Assembly: GCF_000828085.3 (NCBI RefSeq) | Contig: NZ_JXCA02000027.1 | Location: 431,040 to 491,005 of the forward strand | Direction: 5' to 3' | Origin: Scytonema tolypothrichoides VB-61278 | GTDB taxonomy: Bacteria; Cyanobacteriota; Cyanobacteriia; Cyanobacteriales; Nostocaceae | DNA: 59,966 nucleotides | In this document: piece by piece, positions 1 to 10,076 of the stretch | How positions within the stretch are numbered: position 1 is the stretch's first letter | Layout: each line of letters opens with the position of its first letter | Translations under genes and position numbers: made by a program | Notes under the pieces: model-generated | What the model was told of the DNA's origin: nothing | The model's input: only the letters and a program-made list of their open reading frames with translations | Databases searched by the model: none

Positions 1-1
1 A

Positions 2-82
2 CTATTTATAAGAATCAGTCAGTTGTGATTCTTCGCTTTCTAAGCCAATCAAGCGATAAATGAAATTTAAAACTTTCTTCAT
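2..82 (-). CDS. Possible 26-residue small protein
   Basis: A very short reading frame that starts ATG at 82 and stops TAG at 4-2. The start is preceded by a strong Shine-Dalgarno sequence (AAGGAG, 7 bases upstream on the minus strand), which is the main reason to list it. The peptide begins MKKVLNFIYRLIGLE and has an amphipathic, slightly basic N-terminal half followed by an acidic, polar tail (ESEESQLTDSYK). There is no signal peptide. I do not recognise the family. It lies at the window edge and is divergent from psbU. It could be a real small protein or a chance frame behind a good ribosome site. Confidence 0.4.
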   Translation of the reverse strand: MKKVLNFIYRLIGLESEESQLTDSYK

Positions 83-714
83 GGTCTACTCCTTAATTTT
101 TTTCTTGGTGTCTTGATACATATACATTCAACATGTCTGCTTGCGTTTCCAGAAAAAAACTATCTTTTTATTGGAAGTCCTAAAATATTCCAGTCGTTAA
201 TATCAACAAAATGTTAAAAAATATTGACAAAAGGGACATTTCTTTTATCTAGCTCTCTAGTAACGCCCTAGTACACCATATTCGTCTGCACAGAAACTCA
301 GTTAGAGTGAGAGTAAGTACTTTTGTCACTGAAAATAATTTTTAGCAAAAGTCTGGTCAAGCTCGGCGTCGGTAAGAATTGTGGATATTAATCGCTGTAT
401 ATTAGTTTCTGATACTGCTGTGTTGATTAAGCTGTCGGCTATCAGCCTTCAGCAGTTCTGAGTACAAAGTACCGAGTGCAGCAAACTGCCTGCGGAGTCG
501 TAGAGATAGCAGCCCTGCAAGCGTTTACGGCAAGCCCAACGGGCTTTACGGCAAAATCGCCTTTCGCAGAACACTTCTGTCTACAATTCTTCTCCACCCT
601 TGGAGAGTGTCCGTGGCGTCTGGTGCACTTCCTACTCAGAACTTTCTGCACACTGAGTGCTTTTAGCTTAAGGCTTTTATTTCATTTTGAGTGGATGAAA
701 AGAGGTAAAAAATC
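83..714. other. psbU upstream region with palindromic repeats
   Basis: A 630-base stretch without a convincing gene. The left half is AT-rich and should hold the promoters of the small minus-strand frame and of psbU. Around 470-570 it carries GC-richer short palindromic repeat sequence (for example AAGCCCAACGGGCTTTACGGC), typical of Nostocales intergenic repeats. Reading frames through this part are repeat-derived and are not called. Confidence 0.5.
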
Positions 715-1146
715 GTGAAAGCATTGGTGCGTTTATTAACAGTCTTTAGTTTGTTGTTAGGATGCTTAGGATGGCTGGGAACAACTCAAACAGCGAAAGC
801 AGCTGATTTCAACTTAACTGCTTTTCGTTCAGTTCCAGTTCTGGCAGCTGCAAGTCTCCGCAACCCTGCAGATGAAAAACTAGCAGAGGTTTATGGTAAA
901 AAAATTGATTTGAATAATACCAACGTGCGAGCTTTTCAAAAGTATCCAGGACTATATCCTACCCTCGCAGGGAAGATCATAAAAAATGCTCCTTACCAAA
1001 AAGTTGAGGATGTGTTGGATATTGCCGGATTGAGCGAACGTCAGAAACAAGTTCTGCAAGCTAACCTAGACCACTTTACCGTGTCAGAAGTTGTACCTGC
1101 CTTCACAGAAGGAGACGATCGCTTCAATAACGGTATCTACAGATAA
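715..1146 (+). CDS. psbU: Photosystem II extrinsic protein PsbU
   Basis: PsbU is the 12 kDa extrinsic subunit on the lumenal face of photosystem II. It stabilises the oxygen-evolving Mn cluster together with PsbO and PsbV. The 143-residue product has a signal peptide (hydrophobic [13 protein letters not shown], cleavage near TAKA-ADF) for transport to the thylakoid lumen. The mature part has the family's helix-hairpin-helix-like core, including [20 protein letters not shown] and the conserved acidic C-terminus ending FNNGIYR. Start is GTG at 715, with AGAGGT 9 bases upstream. Length and motifs match the family over the whole protein. Confidence 0.95.
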   Translation: MKALVRLLTVFSLLLGCLGWLGTTQTAKAADFNLTAFRSVPVLAAASLRNPADEKLAEVYGKKIDLNNTNVRAFQKYPGLYPTLAGKIIKNAPYQKVEDVLDIAGLSERQKQVLQANLDHFTVSEVVPAFTEGDDRFNNGIYR

Positions 1147-1441
1147 TCGCATTTGCAGATCATCAACCTGCTATGTGACCCACTCCTTTTTGGGAGTGGA
1201 AATTAATTTATTCCAGAAGAGGGACAATGAGGATAAGAGGACAAAGGGAATTTCCCTACTTCTCGTACTCCACGGCAGTCCCCTCAACGGGGGGGAACCC
1301 CCCTTCGGGTATGCCTGCGGCACGCCCTCCGGTCTAACGCCAGTCACCTACGGCGGGAAAACGCCTCATGCGTGCTGGTCTCACCGCACGGCGCTGCCTC
1401 CTCTCTCCCTCCACTGTTACCCACTCCCCACACCCCCTGCT
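1147..1441. repeat. GC-rich palindromic repeats before nadB
   Basis: Between psbU and nadB the frame of nadB stays open, but the sequence is repeat-like: proline/cysteine-rich if translated, with GGGGGGAACCCCCC and CGCCTCATGCGTGCTGG-type palindromic blocks and a pyrimidine-rich CTCCCTCC tract. It resembles dispersed cyanobacterial intergenic repeats and not protein-coding sequence. It probably separates or attenuates the two genes. Confidence 0.5.
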
Positions 1442-3112
1442 TTGCCTCAAACAGATATTAAAAGCCAATTTGATGTTATTGTTGTCGGTGCTGGTGCTGC
1501 TGGACTATATACAGCGCTGTGCATGCCTGCCGAGTTGCAAGTCGGCTTGATTACCAAAGAAACAGTTTCTCTCTCAGCTAGTGATTGGGCGCAGGGTGGA
1601 ATTGCTGCGGCGATCGCCCCAGAAGATTCTCCTTCTCTACATATTGAAGATACAATCCAAGCGGGCGTCGGTTTGTGCGATCGCCCTGCTGTGGAATTTC
1701 TCGCAAAACTTGCTCCCAGCTGCATTCAATCCCTTGTCAACTTGGGGGTCGCTTTTGATCGTCATGACAGCCGTTTGGCTTTAACCTTAGAAGCTGCTCA
1801 TTCCCGCCACCGCGTTCTTCACGCTGCAGACACAACAGGTAGAGAAGTCACCACCACTCTCACAGCTCAAGTCCTGCGACGCCAAAATATTCAAGTCATT
1901 CAACAAGCCTTGGCTTTGAGTCTATGGCTAGAACCAGAGACACGCAGATGTCAAGGTATTAGCTTGTTTTATCAAGGTCATGTCAGATGGGTCAGAGCAA
2001 ATGCTGTGATTTTGGCAACAGGTGGAGGCGGTCAGGTGTTTGCCCAAAGCACAAACCCTGCTGTCAGTACGGGTGATGGCGTGGCGATCGCATGGCGTGC
2101 TGGCGCAATTCTCCGGGATTTAGAATTTGTCCAGTTCCACCCCACCGCTTTAACAAAACCTGGTCGCTTTCTCATCAGTGAAGCTGTGCGGGGCGAAGGG
2201 GCGCACCTTGTTGATAACAACGGACGGCGTTTCGCTTTTGATTATCACCCAGCAGGTGAACTTGCCCCCAGAGATGTGGTCAGTCGTGCAATTTTTAGCC
2301 ATTTACAACGCACTTCAACTGATCCAGCAACTGCTCATGTGTGGTTAGATATGCGCCCTATCCCTGCTGAAAAAATCCGCCACCGCTTTCCCAACATCAT
2401 CAAAGTTTGTCAACATTGGGGTGTGGATGTCTTTTCACAACCTATTCCCGTGGCCCCTGCTGCTCATTACTGGATGGGTGGTATTGTCACCGATTTGATG
2501 AACCAGACAAACATTCCTGGTTTATACGCAGTGGGAGAAACTGCAAGTACTGGGGTACATGGAGCAAATCGCCTTGCAAGTAATTCCCTGCTGGAATGTA
2601 TTGTCTTTGGGGCACAAATGGCACATCTTCAGATTCAACACAGTCGCCTGTCAGATTTCCCAGAACTACCTATGCAAGAGTTTCACGCCGATGTCGGCGA
2701 ATGGCAATCTCAGCAAGAATATTTAGAAGTGCTGCGAGATAAAATACCACGTCTTGTTTGGCAAAGTGCTGGTATTTGTCGAGAGCAATCAGGTTTGGAT
2801 GCCGCGATCGCAACTCTTGAGTCTTGGCAGCAAGATTATACCTCTTTGCCTGTGAGTCAATTTTTGCTGTCTTTACGTCCCACACAGTCAGCTCGTTTAG
2901 AGATACCTGACGTTGAACGCCAATTACGACTGTGGGCAGAAACTCGCAATTTACTGGATGTCGCTTTTTTAATTCTAAAAAGTGCTGCTTTTAGAACCGA
3001 AAGCCGGGGAGGACATTACCGGCTAGATTACCCTCAACTAGATCCTGACTGGCAAGTCCACACGCTTGTACAACAAAACAACTGGTGGAAATCCCCAGTG
3101 TTGAGCGAGTAA
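1442..3112 (+). CDS. nadB: L-aspartate oxidase NadB
   Basis: NadB oxidises L-aspartate to iminoaspartate with FAD, the first step of NAD synthesis; NadA then condenses the product with DHAP. The N-terminus has the Rossmann FAD motif VVGAGAAGLYTALC. It is followed by SASDWAQGGIAAA, the fumarate-reductase-type HPTAL active-site loop, RGEGAHLVD and the late FAD motif GANRLASNSLLECIVFG. With a TTG start at 1442 the product is 556 residues, normal for the family. The frame is open back to 1091, but the extra 117 codons are repeat-derived and overlap psbU, so this start was preferred; no ATG is available nearby. The C-terminal helical domain is complete. Confidence 0.93.
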   Translation: MPQTDIKSQFDVIVVGAGAAGLYTALCMPAELQVGLITKETVSLSASDWAQGGIAAAIAPEDSPSLHIEDTIQAGVGLCDRPAVEFLAKLAPSCIQSLVNLGVAFDRHDSRLALTLEAAHSRHRVLHAADTTGREVTTTLTAQVLRRQNIQVIQQALALSLWLEPETRRCQGISLFYQGHVRWVRANAVILATGGGGQVFAQSTNPAVSTGDGVAIAWRAGAILRDLEFVQFHPTALTKPGRFLISEAVRGEGAHLVDNNGRRFAFDYHPAGELAPRDVVSRAIFSHLQRTSTDPATAHVWLDMRPIPAEKIRHRFPNIIKVCQHWGVDVFSQPIPVAPAAHYWMGGIVTDLMNQTNIPGLYAVGETASTGVHGANRLASNSLLECIVFGAQMAHLQIQHSRLSDFPELPMQEFHADVGEWQSQQEYLEVLRDKIPRLVWQSAGICREQSGLDAAIATLESWQQDYTSLPVSQFLLSLRPTQSARLEIPDVERQLRLWAETRNLLDVAFLILKSAAFRTESRGGHYRLDYPQLDPDWQVHTLVQQNNWWKSPVLSE

Positions 3113-3117
3113 ACTAG

Positions 3118-3147
3118 CCCACCCTCAGCCAACAAAGCTAGGGTGGG
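3118..3147. terminator. Bidirectional terminator between nadB and VKOR gene
   Basis: An inverted repeat with 8-base arms (CCCACCCT / AGGGTGGG) lies between the convergent 3' ends of nadB and the VKOR gene. No long T run follows, so it may act as a simple hairpin terminator. Confidence 0.55.
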
Positions 3148-3166
3148 TTACCTCACCAACTGGAAA

Positions 3167-4132
3167 CTATTTAAAAGCGCCAGGAAAATTCTTAAAATTG
3201 CGGGGACCTTGATAGCCAGAAACTTGAGCTAATTTTTCTAATGACTGTACGTTGGGATATTGTTTACCGTTAATTTCCCAAGTAGGATAGCCTTGAATAC
3301 CAGCTGCTTTGCACAAATCTGGACGGCTGTCTTTACCTTGGGGATCACATTCAATTTTCTGAATTTCTGGATACGCCTCTTTGCCAAACAGTTGCTTTTG
3401 TTCGTGACAATGAGGACACCACCAAGCTATGTATTCCTTAGCACCAATTTTGGTTAAGTGACGCGCCAACTCAATTTCTGCCTCACCAGAAGTTGTGGTG
3501 ATTGGCCAACCAACACCAACTTTTGGGTCTCCGGTTGGTGTTAAGCTAACTCCACCTGAGCCAGTGTTAGCACTAGGGTTATTTACATTGGCATAAATCC
3601 CTAAAGTCCCAATGAGCGTCACCATGCCAACAATAATGGCAGTAAAGAAAATTTGCCCAATATCGTCCCATGTGCGACCAATGATAGTCAAGACTAAGAG
3701 GCTTAGGGAGAAAAGAGCCGAACCAAGACAGTACAGACAAAGTGCTTTAATTGTGAAAAACAGCAGATACATTAAGTAGCCACTGAAGATAGACATGGCG
3801 ATCGCACCCGCCAAAAGCAACAACCATGTCCAATTTTCCAGCTTTGTCCGGGTAGGTTTATTTTTCGCTGGGTCAACTGCCAAAGGAGCCAAGGCGAAGG
3901 TCGCCATACTAGCGTAAGCGAGAAAGCCAAACAAAGCTAGAGGCAGTCCCAAAACTGTAGCATAGGGGCTAGAAAGTACTACATCACAGCTGTTGGTGGG
4001 GCAAGCGGCAGATCCTTGTGTCAACTTAACAACGGTTAGATAAGCTGTTGTTAATGCGCCACAAGATGCGATCGCGGCAATTAATATCCGCGACCATTTA
4101 TGAATCCAAGGAATAGAACGACGGCGACTCAT
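3167..4132 (-). CDS. VKOR-thioredoxin fusion, thylakoid/periplasmic disulfide oxidase
   Basis: A vitamin K epoxide reductase domain fused to a C-terminal thioredoxin-like domain, as in cyanobacteria and the plant plastid protein LTO1. It oxidises cysteines of exported proteins and passes electrons to quinone; plant LTO1 is needed for photosystem II assembly. Four to five membrane helices occupy roughly residues 14-185. The loop cysteines are CPTNSC (44-49) and the quinone-side pair is CLYC near residue 133. A soluble domain with WWCPHC near 241 and a cis-proline segment GIQGYPTW follows. Start taken as ATG at 4132 (MSRRR); a TTG three codons earlier is less likely. It is convergent with nadB. 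Confidence 0.9.
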   Translation of the reverse strand: MSRRRSIPWIHKWSRILIAAIASCGALTTAYLTVVKLTQGSAACPTNSCDVVLSSPYATVLGLPLALFGFLAYASMATFALAPLAVDPAKNKPTRTKLENWTWLLLLAGAIAMSIFSGYLMYLLFFTIKALCLYCLGSALFSLSLLVLTIIGRTWDDIGQIFFTAIIVGMVTLIGTLGIYANVNNPSANTGSGGVSLTPTGDPKVGVGWPITTTSGEAEIELARHLTKIGAKEYIAWWCPHCHEQKQLFGKEAYPEIQKIECDPQGKDSRPDLCKAAGIQGYPTWEINGKQYPNVQSLEKLAQVSGYQGPRNFKNFPGAFK

Positions 4133-4278
4133 AAACTGCAATAAAAAATTGGGAATGAGAGACTAGGAATTGGGAACGGGGAATTGGAAATGATTAGCTG
4201 TTAGTTGTTAGTTTTTTGACTCATGACTTTCCACTAACCACTACACTTATTCCCCATTCCCTACTCCCCATTCCTCAG

Positions 4279-5127
4279 TTACGAGTGTAGCTTGAGCTCA
4301 GAAATTGATTTTGTTTCACCTTTAGAGTTCCAACCTTTACGTGCAGCTTCTACAAACTGACTGACTCGATTTGGGTCTATCGGTTGCTCACGACGACCGT
4401 GGCGTTTCAAAGCACTGGAAACAATGACACCATCTGCGGCCTGTATCAGTGTAGCAATGTTTTCCAAACTTGCTCCACTACCAATAAACACTGGAGTGCC
4501 GTTAGCAGCAGAAGATGCCAATTCCAAATCTTCTGGGTTTGTAGGATGACCCGTCGCCCAGCCAGATATAATCACCGCATCTGCCAAACCGCGATCAATG
4601 GTGTCTTGCACTGCTGTGGTGAGATTCACAGCACTCAAGGGACGAGCGTGCTTAACCAACACATCAGCAAAAATTTTGACATCGCTGCCTAACTCCCGCC
4701 GATAGCGTAGGAGTTCATAAGCTTCTCCTTCAATAATGCCCTGGTCGGTTGCCATAACACCTGTGAGGACATTAACGCGGATGAATTGTGCTTTGACACA
4801 GCTGGCGATCGCCATTGCACTTCTAGCGTCGTTCCGTAAAACATTTATGCCTACAGGCAGCGTTACCATATTTTGTATCCGCTGTACCAACATAGTCATG
4901 GCACTCACAACCGCTGGATCGACCTGGTTTTTGGGAAACGGCGCGTCGAAGAAATTTTCTACAATAATACCGTCAACCCCTCCACTTGCCAGGGCTGTTG
5001 CTTCTTGTTCGGCACGGTCAACCACTGCTTTGAGGCTACCTCCCCAACGGGGCGAAGTAGGTAATGGTAGTAGGTGAACTACGCCTATAATTGGTGTTCG
5101 GGTTTGAAATAGCTGATATAAGTCCAC
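4279..5127 (-). CDS. btpA: BtpA/SgcQ family protein, photosystem I biogenesis
   Basis: The 282-residue protein matches the BtpA family across its length: GVVHLLPLPTSPRWGG at the N-terminus, GVDGIIVENFFDAPF, the strand-loop RVNVLTGVMATDQGIIEG, and GTPVFIGSGASLENIATL near the C-terminus, as expected for a TIM-barrel protein. In Synechocystis, BtpA is a peripheral thylakoid protein that stabilises photosystem I reaction-centre proteins, especially at low temperature; its biochemical activity is not settled. Start is GTG at 5127. No close operon partner is visible, with 146 bases to the VKOR gene downstream. Confidence 0.9.
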   Translation of the reverse strand: MDLYQLFQTRTPIIGVVHLLPLPTSPRWGGSLKAVVDRAEQEATALASGGVDGIIVENFFDAPFPKNQVDPAVVSAMTMLVQRIQNMVTLPVGINVLRNDARSAMAIASCVKAQFIRVNVLTGVMATDQGIIEGEAYELLRYRRELGSDVKIFADVLVKHARPLSAVNLTTAVQDTIDRGLADAVIISGWATGHPTNPEDLELASSAANGTPVFIGSGASLENIATLIQAADGVIVSSALKRHGRREQPIDPNRVSQFVEAARKGWNSKGETKSISELKLHS

Positions 5128-5968
5128 GTCTTTAACCCGCTTTGCGGAGTCATCAGTCCTGAGTCATTCATCATTTGTTATTATTACTGGTGACTATTGA
5201 CTATTGACTGATTATTCACTACTAATTAATTAAGTTTGCTTTTTATCACGATTTGTTTCAACTAGCTCTTAAACAATTTTATTTGTGATTTGCACAACTC
5301 TCACATTTTCGACAACTTGCCAGTACTATTTTCTTTGATTTTGGATTTGGAATCGCCTACCTCCTCCTTAAGATGGGATTTGGTGCCAAAGTTTCCATAA
5401 GATATGTTAAGATAGTATTGAGAAATTAAGAGGAGCGTGCCACTCACCAGACGCGAGGCAGCTTTTCGTGGATAAGGCATCTCGCCTATCACTTCTTTCA
5501 GGCATTGCCTGAGTAGAGGGGTAGCATTACCGTTATGCAGGCGTTATAACGCGCTATTTTCCTTAGGGTAGCGACTTTTCAAAAAGCGCCACACACAGTT
5601 GGTTTTGGCGAGATGAATAATTGCGATCATTAAACCTGACCAATGTCCAAATCGAGAGTGGCTTCCCAACAGGTAAATTAACAACACACACATTGCGGTA
5701 ATGTAAAATACCAAAAGGCAGTTTATTAACAAAGATTAACGACTAGTGTCAAAGTTATCAAAGCTCTGCTTATTTTCCCTTGACCAACAGATTAATAGAG
5801 CTATCATAGCATGAACTCTATCTTGCTCATGGTCGTAGCTAAGGGGTCTATATGACTAGAAAGTCATAGCAAAATCAAGAGGTTTCGACCTGAGTCAGGG
5901 GGTTTTAAGCCAAAAACTAGCCCAATAACCGTTGAAGTACATGAAAAAACCTAAAGATTTTTGTGAAT
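5128..5968. other. Long intergenic region before rimO
   Basis: About 840 bases with no gene I can support. It contains TGACTATTGACTATTGACTG heptamer-like direct repeats near 5190, a short repeat block near 5450-5530, and two weak minus-strand frames. The second of these (5544-5732) encodes a hydrophobic N-terminus followed by a basic segment ending FLKSRYPKENSAL. It might be a remnant of a transposase or membrane gene, but I could not place it. The rimO promoter should lie in the last 150 bases. Confidence 0.4.
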
Positions 5969-7288
5969 ATGGGTGACAAGCCAACAATTGCAATTTCTCA
6001 CTTAGGCTGTGAGAAAAACAGAGTAGATACAGAACATATGCTCGGACTGCTAGTAGAAGCAGGTTACGGCGTAGATTCTAATGAAGAGTTAGCAGAATAC
6101 GTTATAGTTAATACATGTAGTTTTATTGAAGCGGCAAGACAAGAATCTGTTAGAACTCTAGTAGAACTGGCAGAGGCAGATAAAAAAATCGTGATCACAG
6201 GCTGTATGGCGCAGCACTTCCAAGAACAGTTGTTGGAAGAGTTGCCTGAGGCAGTAGCAGTTGTAGGAAGCGGGGATTATCACAAAATAGTAGATGTTAT
6301 TCAGCAAGTAGAACAAGGTAAGCGGGTTAAGCTCGTTAGTTCACAGCCAACCTACATTGCTGATGAGACCACACCCCGTTATCGCACCACAACAGAAGGA
6401 GTGGCTTACCTGCGAGTTGCCGAAGGTTGTGATTACCGATGTGCTTTTTGCATTATTCCTCACCTGCGGGGGAACCAGCGATCGCGTACCATAGAATCAA
6501 TAGTTACTGAAGCAGAACAGCTAGCAAGCCAAGGTGTACAAGAAATCATTTTGATTTCCCAAATTACCACCAATTACGGTATTGATATTTATGGCAAGCC
6601 GAAATTAGCTGAATTACTCCGGGAGTTGGGGAAAGTTAAAGTGCCATGGATTCGTATACACTATGCCTATCCAACGGGACTGACCCCAGATGTAATAGCA
6701 GCAATTGGTGAGACATCAAACGTCTTACCTTACCTGGATTTACCCTTGCAGCATTCCCATCCAGACATTCTCCGCGCTATGAATCGTCCCTGGCAAGGAC
6801 GGGTGAATGATGGGATTATTGAACGCATAAAAGAGACATTACCAGAAGCTGTGCTGCGAACGACGTTGATTGTCGGTTTTCCAGGAGAAACAGAGGAACA
6901 TTTTGAGCATCTGTCGCAGTTTATCCAGCGTCATGAATTTGACCATGTGGGTGTGTTCACCTTTTCAAAAGAAGAAGGAACACCTGCCTACAACCTACCA
7001 AATCAGCTGCCTCAATTCGTTATGGATGAGCGGCGGAACGTAATCATGGAACTGCAACAGCCGATTTCTTTGAAGAAAAATCAACTTGAAATTGGCAAAA
7101 TCGTTGATGTTCTGATTGAACAAGAAAATCCTGTCACAGGACAGTTAATTGGTCGTTCTGGCAGGTTTTCCCCAGAAGTAGACGGGCAGGTATTTGTTCA
7201 GGGAGAAGCACGGTTAGGAACCATCGTACCAGTAGCTATCCAAAAAGCTGATGCTTACGACCTTTATGGTCAAGTTGTCACCAACTAA
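5969..7288 (+). CDS. rimO: Ribosomal protein S12 methylthiotransferase RimO
   Basis: A radical-SAM enzyme that adds a methylthio group to the conserved aspartate of ribosomal protein S12. The order of domains is right for the family. An N-terminal UPF0004 domain carries three cysteines for one Fe-S cluster ([30 protein letters not shown]). The radical-SAM core has [20 protein letters not shown], and a C-terminal TRAM domain binds the substrate. SHLGCEKN and the IPHLRG context favour RimO over MiaB. ATG at 5969 (MGDKP) was preferred to an in-frame GTG two codons upstream. Length of 439 residues is normal. Confidence 0.94.
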   Translation: MGDKPTIAISHLGCEKNRVDTEHMLGLLVEAGYGVDSNEELAEYVIVNTCSFIEAARQESVRTLVELAEADKKIVITGCMAQHFQEQLLEELPEAVAVVGSGDYHKIVDVIQQVEQGKRVKLVSSQPTYIADETTPRYRTTTEGVAYLRVAEGCDYRCAFCIIPHLRGNQRSRTIESIVTEAEQLASQGVQEIILISQITTNYGIDIYGKPKLAELLRELGKVKVPWIRIHYAYPTGLTPDVIAAIGETSNVLPYLDLPLQHSHPDILRAMNRPWQGRVNDGIIERIKETLPEAVLRTTLIVGFPGETEEHFEHLSQFIQRHEFDHVGVFTFSKEEGTPAYNLPNQLPQFVMDERRNVIMELQQPISLKKNQLEIGKIVDVLIEQENPVTGQLIGRSGRFSPEVDGQVFVQGEARLGTIVPVAIQKADAYDLYGQVVTN

Positions 7289-7472
7289 GTTGTCATTTGT
7301 TCCCCAGCCGTTGCCAAGGCAGGTTTCCAACAGTCGGGCGAGTGACCTTCGCTCGCAAAACGCACGCGACTTTGAACAAAAGACGTGTCCAACGCATACC
7401 GGAAGGGTTCTTTGTCTTTTGACAAATCACAAATGACTGATCGAAAAAGTAAATGAAAACACAGGAGAGTTG

Positions 7473-9014
7473 ATGAATCTTTCGTTTTTAGATTTAGGAA
7501 TTTCACAAGAGTGTGTTCAGCAATTAGAAAAACTAGGCTTTAGCGCACCAACAAACATCCAAGCGCAAGCAATTCCACATCTGTTATCAGGTCGTGATGT
7601 CGTAGGTCAATCCCAAACTGGAACGGGAAAAACAGCAGCATTTTCCCTGCCAATTATAGATCAGGTGGATGTGACTCAAAAAGCTGTCCAAGCTTTGGTT
7701 CTAACACCAACTCGTGAATTAGCTATTCAAGTTCACGACGCGATCAATCACTTCATTGGAAACCAAGATTTGCGGGTTTTAGCAATCTACGGTGGTCAAT
7801 CGATAGATCGTCAAATTTTACAACTCAAACGCGGCGTTCACATGGTCGTAGGTACGCCAGGCCGAGTGATAGACTTGCTGGATAGAGGTTGTTTGAAGCT
7901 GGATCGGGTGAAATGGTTTGTGTTAGATGAAGCCGATGAAATGTTAAGCATGGGCTTTATCGATGACGTAGAGAAAATTCTCTCTCAAGCCCCCAAAGAA
8001 CGCCAGACAGCTCTATTCTCGGCAACAATGCCTCCCTCAATTCGTCAGTTGGTGAACAAGTTCTTAAATTCGCCAGTAACAGTAACCGTTGAGCAACCAA
8101 AAGCTGCTCCGAACAAAATTAATCAGGTGGCTTATCTTGTACCGCGCCACTGGACAAAAGCCAAAGCATTACAGCCCATTCTCGAAATGGAAGACCCAGA
8201 ATCGGCTTTAATCTTTGTTCGCACCAGACGGACAGCAGCAGAACTCACCAATCAACTGCAAGCAGCTGGTCACAGTGTTGATGAGTATCACGGTGACTTG
8301 TCGCAACAAGCACGGGAACGGTTATTGACACGGTTCCGCAATCGTCAAGTACGCTGGGTAGTGGCAACAGATATTGCAGCACGAGGTTTGGACGTTGACC
8401 AGTTGTCTCACGTCATTAACTTTGACTTACCCGATAGTGTAGAAACATACGTTCACCGGATTGGTCGTACTGGTCGAGCTGGTAAAGAAGGCACAGCAAT
8501 TTCTCTCGTGCAGCCCTTTGAACGACGCAAGCAGCAAGTGTTTGAACGCCATAATCGGCAGACTTGGCAAGTACTGTCCATTCCTACACGGGCACAAATT
8601 GAGGCCCGGCAAATAGAAAAATTGCAAACTCAGGTGGCAGAAGCATTGGCAGGTGAGCGTTTAGCTTCATTTTTACCAATGGTGAGCGAGTTGAGTGAAA
8701 AATACGATCCTCAGGCGATCGCTGCAGCAGCACTGCAAATTGCTTACGACCAAACCCGTCCAGCTTGGCTGCAAGCAGAACCTGATATTACAGAAGAAGA
8801 TCTCGTACCGCCAACTCCTAAACCCAGACTGCGGTCAAATCGTCGCGGCGAATCTTCTGGGGAACGTACCCGTTCTTCTTGGTCTTCATTCGACAACAAC
8901 ACAGAAGGAGAAAAACGTGGTACTCCCAAGCCCAAACTCCGGACAGGACGTCGTGAGACTTCAGTATCTCCAAAAAAGCTAGGTTCTAGTGCAGCTAGGG
9001 AAACAGCTTCCTAA
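7473..9014 (+). CDS. crhR: DEAD-box RNA helicase, CrhR type
   Basis: An ATP-dependent RNA helicase that unwinds or anneals RNA. All core motifs are present in order: Q motif (FSAPTNIQAQAIP), Walker A SQTGTGKT, PTRELA, GG, TPGR, DEAD, SAT, then HRIGRTGRAG in the second RecA domain. The region after residue 370, with EKLQTQVAEALAGERLASFLP and YDPQAIAAAALQ, is characteristic of cyanobacterial CrhR, whose Synechocystis member is cold- and redox-regulated. A basic, serine/arginine-rich low-complexity tail (residues about 440-514) probably contacts RNA. Start ATG at 7473 with AGGAGA 5 bases upstream; a TTG directly before it is ignored. Confidence 0.88.
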   Translation: MNLSFLDLGISQECVQQLEKLGFSAPTNIQAQAIPHLLSGRDVVGQSQTGTGKTAAFSLPIIDQVDVTQKAVQALVLTPTRELAIQVHDAINHFIGNQDLRVLAIYGGQSIDRQILQLKRGVHMVVGTPGRVIDLLDRGCLKLDRVKWFVLDEADEMLSMGFIDDVEKILSQAPKERQTALFSATMPPSIRQLVNKFLNSPVTVTVEQPKAAPNKINQVAYLVPRHWTKAKALQPILEMEDPESALIFVRTRRTAAELTNQLQAAGHSVDEYHGDLSQQARERLLTRFRNRQVRWVVATDIAARGLDVDQLSHVINFDLPDSVETYVHRIGRTGRAGKEGTAISLVQPFERRKQQVFERHNRQTWQVLSIPTRAQIEARQIEKLQTQVAEALAGERLASFLPMVSELSEKYDPQAIAAAALQIAYDQTRPAWLQAEPDITEEDLVPPTPKPRLRSNRRGESSGERTRSSWSSFDNNTEGEKRGTPKPKLRTGRRETSVSPKKLGSSAARETAS

Positions 9015-9123
9015 GTTCTAATGATGAGTCAGAAGTTATGAGTTCCTGACTTTTGACTACTGGCTTTTAGTTCAGGAAAAGGTTGATAAATCTATCAATC
9101 TAGACAACTTAATCACTCAAAAT

Positions 9124-9167
9124 CAGCCCAATGTGCCAGGATGGTTTGTATTGATTGGGCTGTTTTT
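9124..9167 (+). terminator. Rho-independent terminator after crhR
   Basis: A stem formed by CAGCCCAAT and ATTGGGCTG encloses a loop of about 20 bases and is followed directly by TTTTT. It lies about 110 bases after the helicase stop, so it most likely ends that transcript. Confidence 0.7.
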
Positions 9168-9367
9168 GCATTGGTCAACGCAAGAGATACCAAATCCTTT
9201 TTTTCAACTGGGGTTTTTCTGAAAAAAGTAGACTCGTAGGCCATCCTTACAGTGTAGATTTGTGACGTGGGACGCTGATAAGCTATTAAGCAAAGTAGGT
9301 AAATTGTTGCAATTAACTTGTTGATGCCCTACTTGAGCGTCTTTAAGCCCTTAAGTTAAATTCATCC

Positions 9368-10045
9368 ATGTCATATCAAACAAATCTTGACTGGAAAATA
9401 CCACCACAATCTCCACCACAGCGAATTTTAATTGTGGAAGATGACCCGGTTATGCGATTGGGCTTAGAGCAATTCTTTGAAGAATACCCTGAATACCAAA
9501 TTGTGGGAATAGCGGCTGATGGTTACACAGGAGTTGAAGCTGCTATCAAACTCCAGCCGGATTTGGTGATTATGGATATTGGTCTTCCTCAGTTAGATGG
9601 AATTGCCGCAACCAAGCAAATTAAGACCAATTTACAGAATGTACGGGTCGTCATGCTGACTTCCCATAATAATGAAACAGAAATGATTGCTGCCTTAGCT
9701 AGTGGCGCTGATGCTTGTTGTATCAAGGGTACGAGTTTAGAGCAGTTATCAGTAGCCATGAGTGCTGCTCAAACAGGGGCGACTTACTTAGACCCTTTGA
9801 TTGCTCGGAGAGTCATCGAACATCTCAAACCCCCAGCTTCTACCAAGAATACGAGTCAACTTTCATCACGAGAGCTAGAAGTTCTGAAACTTATAGTTGA
9901 AGGTCGAAGTAACCCGGAAATTGCGGCTGAACTCTACATGAGCGTGAGTACCGTCAAAACTCATATCCGGAATATCATGAATAAACTTGCTGTTAATGAC
10001 CGAGTTCAGGCAGCTGTGGTTGCACTACGTAATGGGCTGGTATAA
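9368..10045 (+). CDS. NarL/LuxR-family response regulator
   Basis: A two-component response regulator of 225 residues. The receiver domain spans about residues 19-135, with the acidic pair ED (24-25), the phospho-acceptor aspartate D70 in VIMDIGLP, a switch threonine in MLTS and a conserved lysine in CIKGTS. A LuxR-type helix-turn-helix follows (LSSRELEVLKLIVEGRSNPE, then STVKTHIRNIMNKL), so it binds DNA as a phosphorylated dimer. The facing histidine kinase gene is the obvious candidate partner but is on the opposite strand. The regulator has 350 bases of its own upstream sequence. Confidence 0.9.
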   Translation: MSYQTNLDWKIPPQSPPQRILIVEDDPVMRLGLEQFFEEYPEYQIVGIAADGYTGVEAAIKLQPDLVIMDIGLPQLDGIAATKQIKTNLQNVRVVMLTSHNNETEMIAALASGADACCIKGTSLEQLSVAMSAAQTGATYLDPLIARRVIEHLKPPASTKNTSQLSSRELEVLKLIVEGRSNPEIAAELYMSVSTVKTHIRNIMNKLAVNDRVQAAVVALRNGLV

Positions 10046-10076
10046 GCAATTCAAAATTCAAAATTCCCTACCTCAC

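Noticed and set aside
1091-1441. N-terminal extension of nadB in the same open frame
   Set aside because: It overlaps psbU, is encoded by palindromic repeat sequence and is absent from the family; TTG at 1442 gives the normal length.
5301-5732. Two minus-strand frames before rimO
   Set aside because: Weak starts, repeat-like content and no family I could recognise; mentioned only in the intergenic entry.
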